Of a stretch of 12,968 bases of DNA, positions 12,500-12,968 are shown in pieces; the stretch's first letter is position 1, and every line of letters starts with the position of its first letter. A model generated the notes under the pieces. It was not told the DNA's origin and searched no databases. It worked only from the letters and a program-made list of their open reading frames with translations. This stretch comes from Acidobacteriota bacterium (GTDB lineage: Bacteria > Acidobacteriota > Terriglobia > Acidiferrales > 2-02-FULL-67-57): the NCBI GenBank assembly GCA_016189965.1, contig JACPRL010000094.1:1-12968 (forward strand), written 5' to 3'. Position numbers and translations under genes: made by a program.

Positions 12500-12968
12500 C
12501 TAAACTTCAGATGCGACTTCAGACGCGGTCGCACCGTAGTCGAACCACTCCACGCACCGGGCCAAGATGGAGTCACACCGCTCGCACGTCTCGATGAATG
12601 TCCGGAAGCGTCTAATCGCTTGCTCGAACGCGGCCAAAACCCCCTCCGTTCTCATGATGATTGGTTGGACGCGCCACTGCGCAGTCAGCGGAAAGGCTGC
12701 TTCGCCATCAGAGTCGATGTACAGGAAAGGCTGCGCACGACCAGCCCTCGTTAACTCCGAGTTGCTGCTCTGCTCGTGCAAAAGTGCGCACCGAGCTGCC
12801 CAAAAGTCGGCGCTCCCAACCGTCCCCGAGGTGAGGTGACCAATCATGAACTGATCCACCCACCGCTTGAAATCTTCCGCATTGTTCCGCCTCTCATGTT
12901 CCCGGTGCAACCATGCCATGCCGTCAATTCCAGCGAAAATTAACATCATCGCTGGCACCATGTACTTA
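12500..12968 (-). CDS. Unrecognised protein, 3' part, cut by the window edge
   Basis: At least 153 residues from an ATG at 12961, but the frame stays open to the edge and the first visible residues (MVPAMMLIFAGIDGMAWL) look like the middle of a helix, so the real start is probably outside. Visible segments are DFKRWVDQFM, SADFWAARCALLHEQSSNSELTRAGRAQPFLYI and a C-terminal helix FEQAIRRFRTFIETCERC. The D-x-W-V-D and AARCALLH motifs recall a family of short bacterial hypotheticals of unknown role; that is from memory and not firm. No membrane or signal segment is certain. Base composition is closer to even than in selB, which suggests acquired sequence together with the small zinc-finger gene downstream. 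Confidence 0.65.
   Translation of the reverse strand, partial: KYMVPAMMLIFAGIDGMAWLHREHERRNNAEDFKRWVDQFMIGHLTSGTVGSADFWAARCALLHEQSSNSELTRAGRAQPFLYIDSDGEAAFPLTAQWRVQPIIMRTEGVLAAFEQAIRRFRTFIETCERCDSILARCVEWFDYGATASEVASEV

Overview
The window is a GC-rich bacterial chromosome segment with short intergenic spaces full of dispersed repeats. The repeat types, the mix of genes (a large S9 dipeptidyl peptidase, a GxxExxY protein, Cys-rich zinc-ribbon hypotheticals, a DinB-like protein) and frequent GTG starts suggest a soil or subsurface bacterium, perhaps Acidobacteriota. That placement is inference from general resemblance. I could not search any database.

Layout. 1-310 has no gene and carries repeats and small hairpins. 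311-1745 holds a small + strand zinc-ribbon protein that converges on a minus-strand Cys-rich zinc-ribbon protein, followed by a DinB-like protein. 1746-2032 is repeat-rich. 2033-5140 is a minus-strand pair: a secreted mono-haem cytochrome c, then a secreted S9B prolyl peptidase whose coding sequence has taken up three in-frame repeat insertions. 5141-5458 is another repeat-rich gap. 5459-7326 is a + strand pair joined by a 4-base overlap: a SAM-dependent methyltransferase and an exported metallo-beta-lactamase-fold hydrolase. 7326-7758 is a 433-bp unit: a GxxExxY (PD-(D/E)XK-like) gene between 31-bp inverted repeats. From 7767 to 12154 all genes lie on the minus strand and are housekeeping: selB, tatA, gatC and gatA in order of transcription. 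12223-12968 has a visibly lower GC content and holds a small zinc-finger protein and the 3' part of an unrecognised gene cut by the window edge.

The genes fall into three functional groups: translation (gatC/gatA for Gln-tRNA and Asn-tRNA formation, selB for selenocysteine), protein export (tatA) and envelope or periplasmic chemistry (cytochrome c, S9 peptidase, MBL hydrolase). No tRNA, rRNA or CRISPR array was seen.

The most interesting content is the repeats. Three families recur: (A) a CCCTGAGCG..CGAAGGG family that inserts in genes and in other repeats; (B) a CACAGAG/CACGAAG family that occurs singly, as a gene-less inverted pair, and as terminal arms of the GxxExxY unit; (C) small perfect hairpins with different stems but a shared T-RA-A loop core. 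The GxxExxY gene bounded by family B arms is the best candidate for an undescribed system: a nuclease-like protein that may mobilise or process these repeats.
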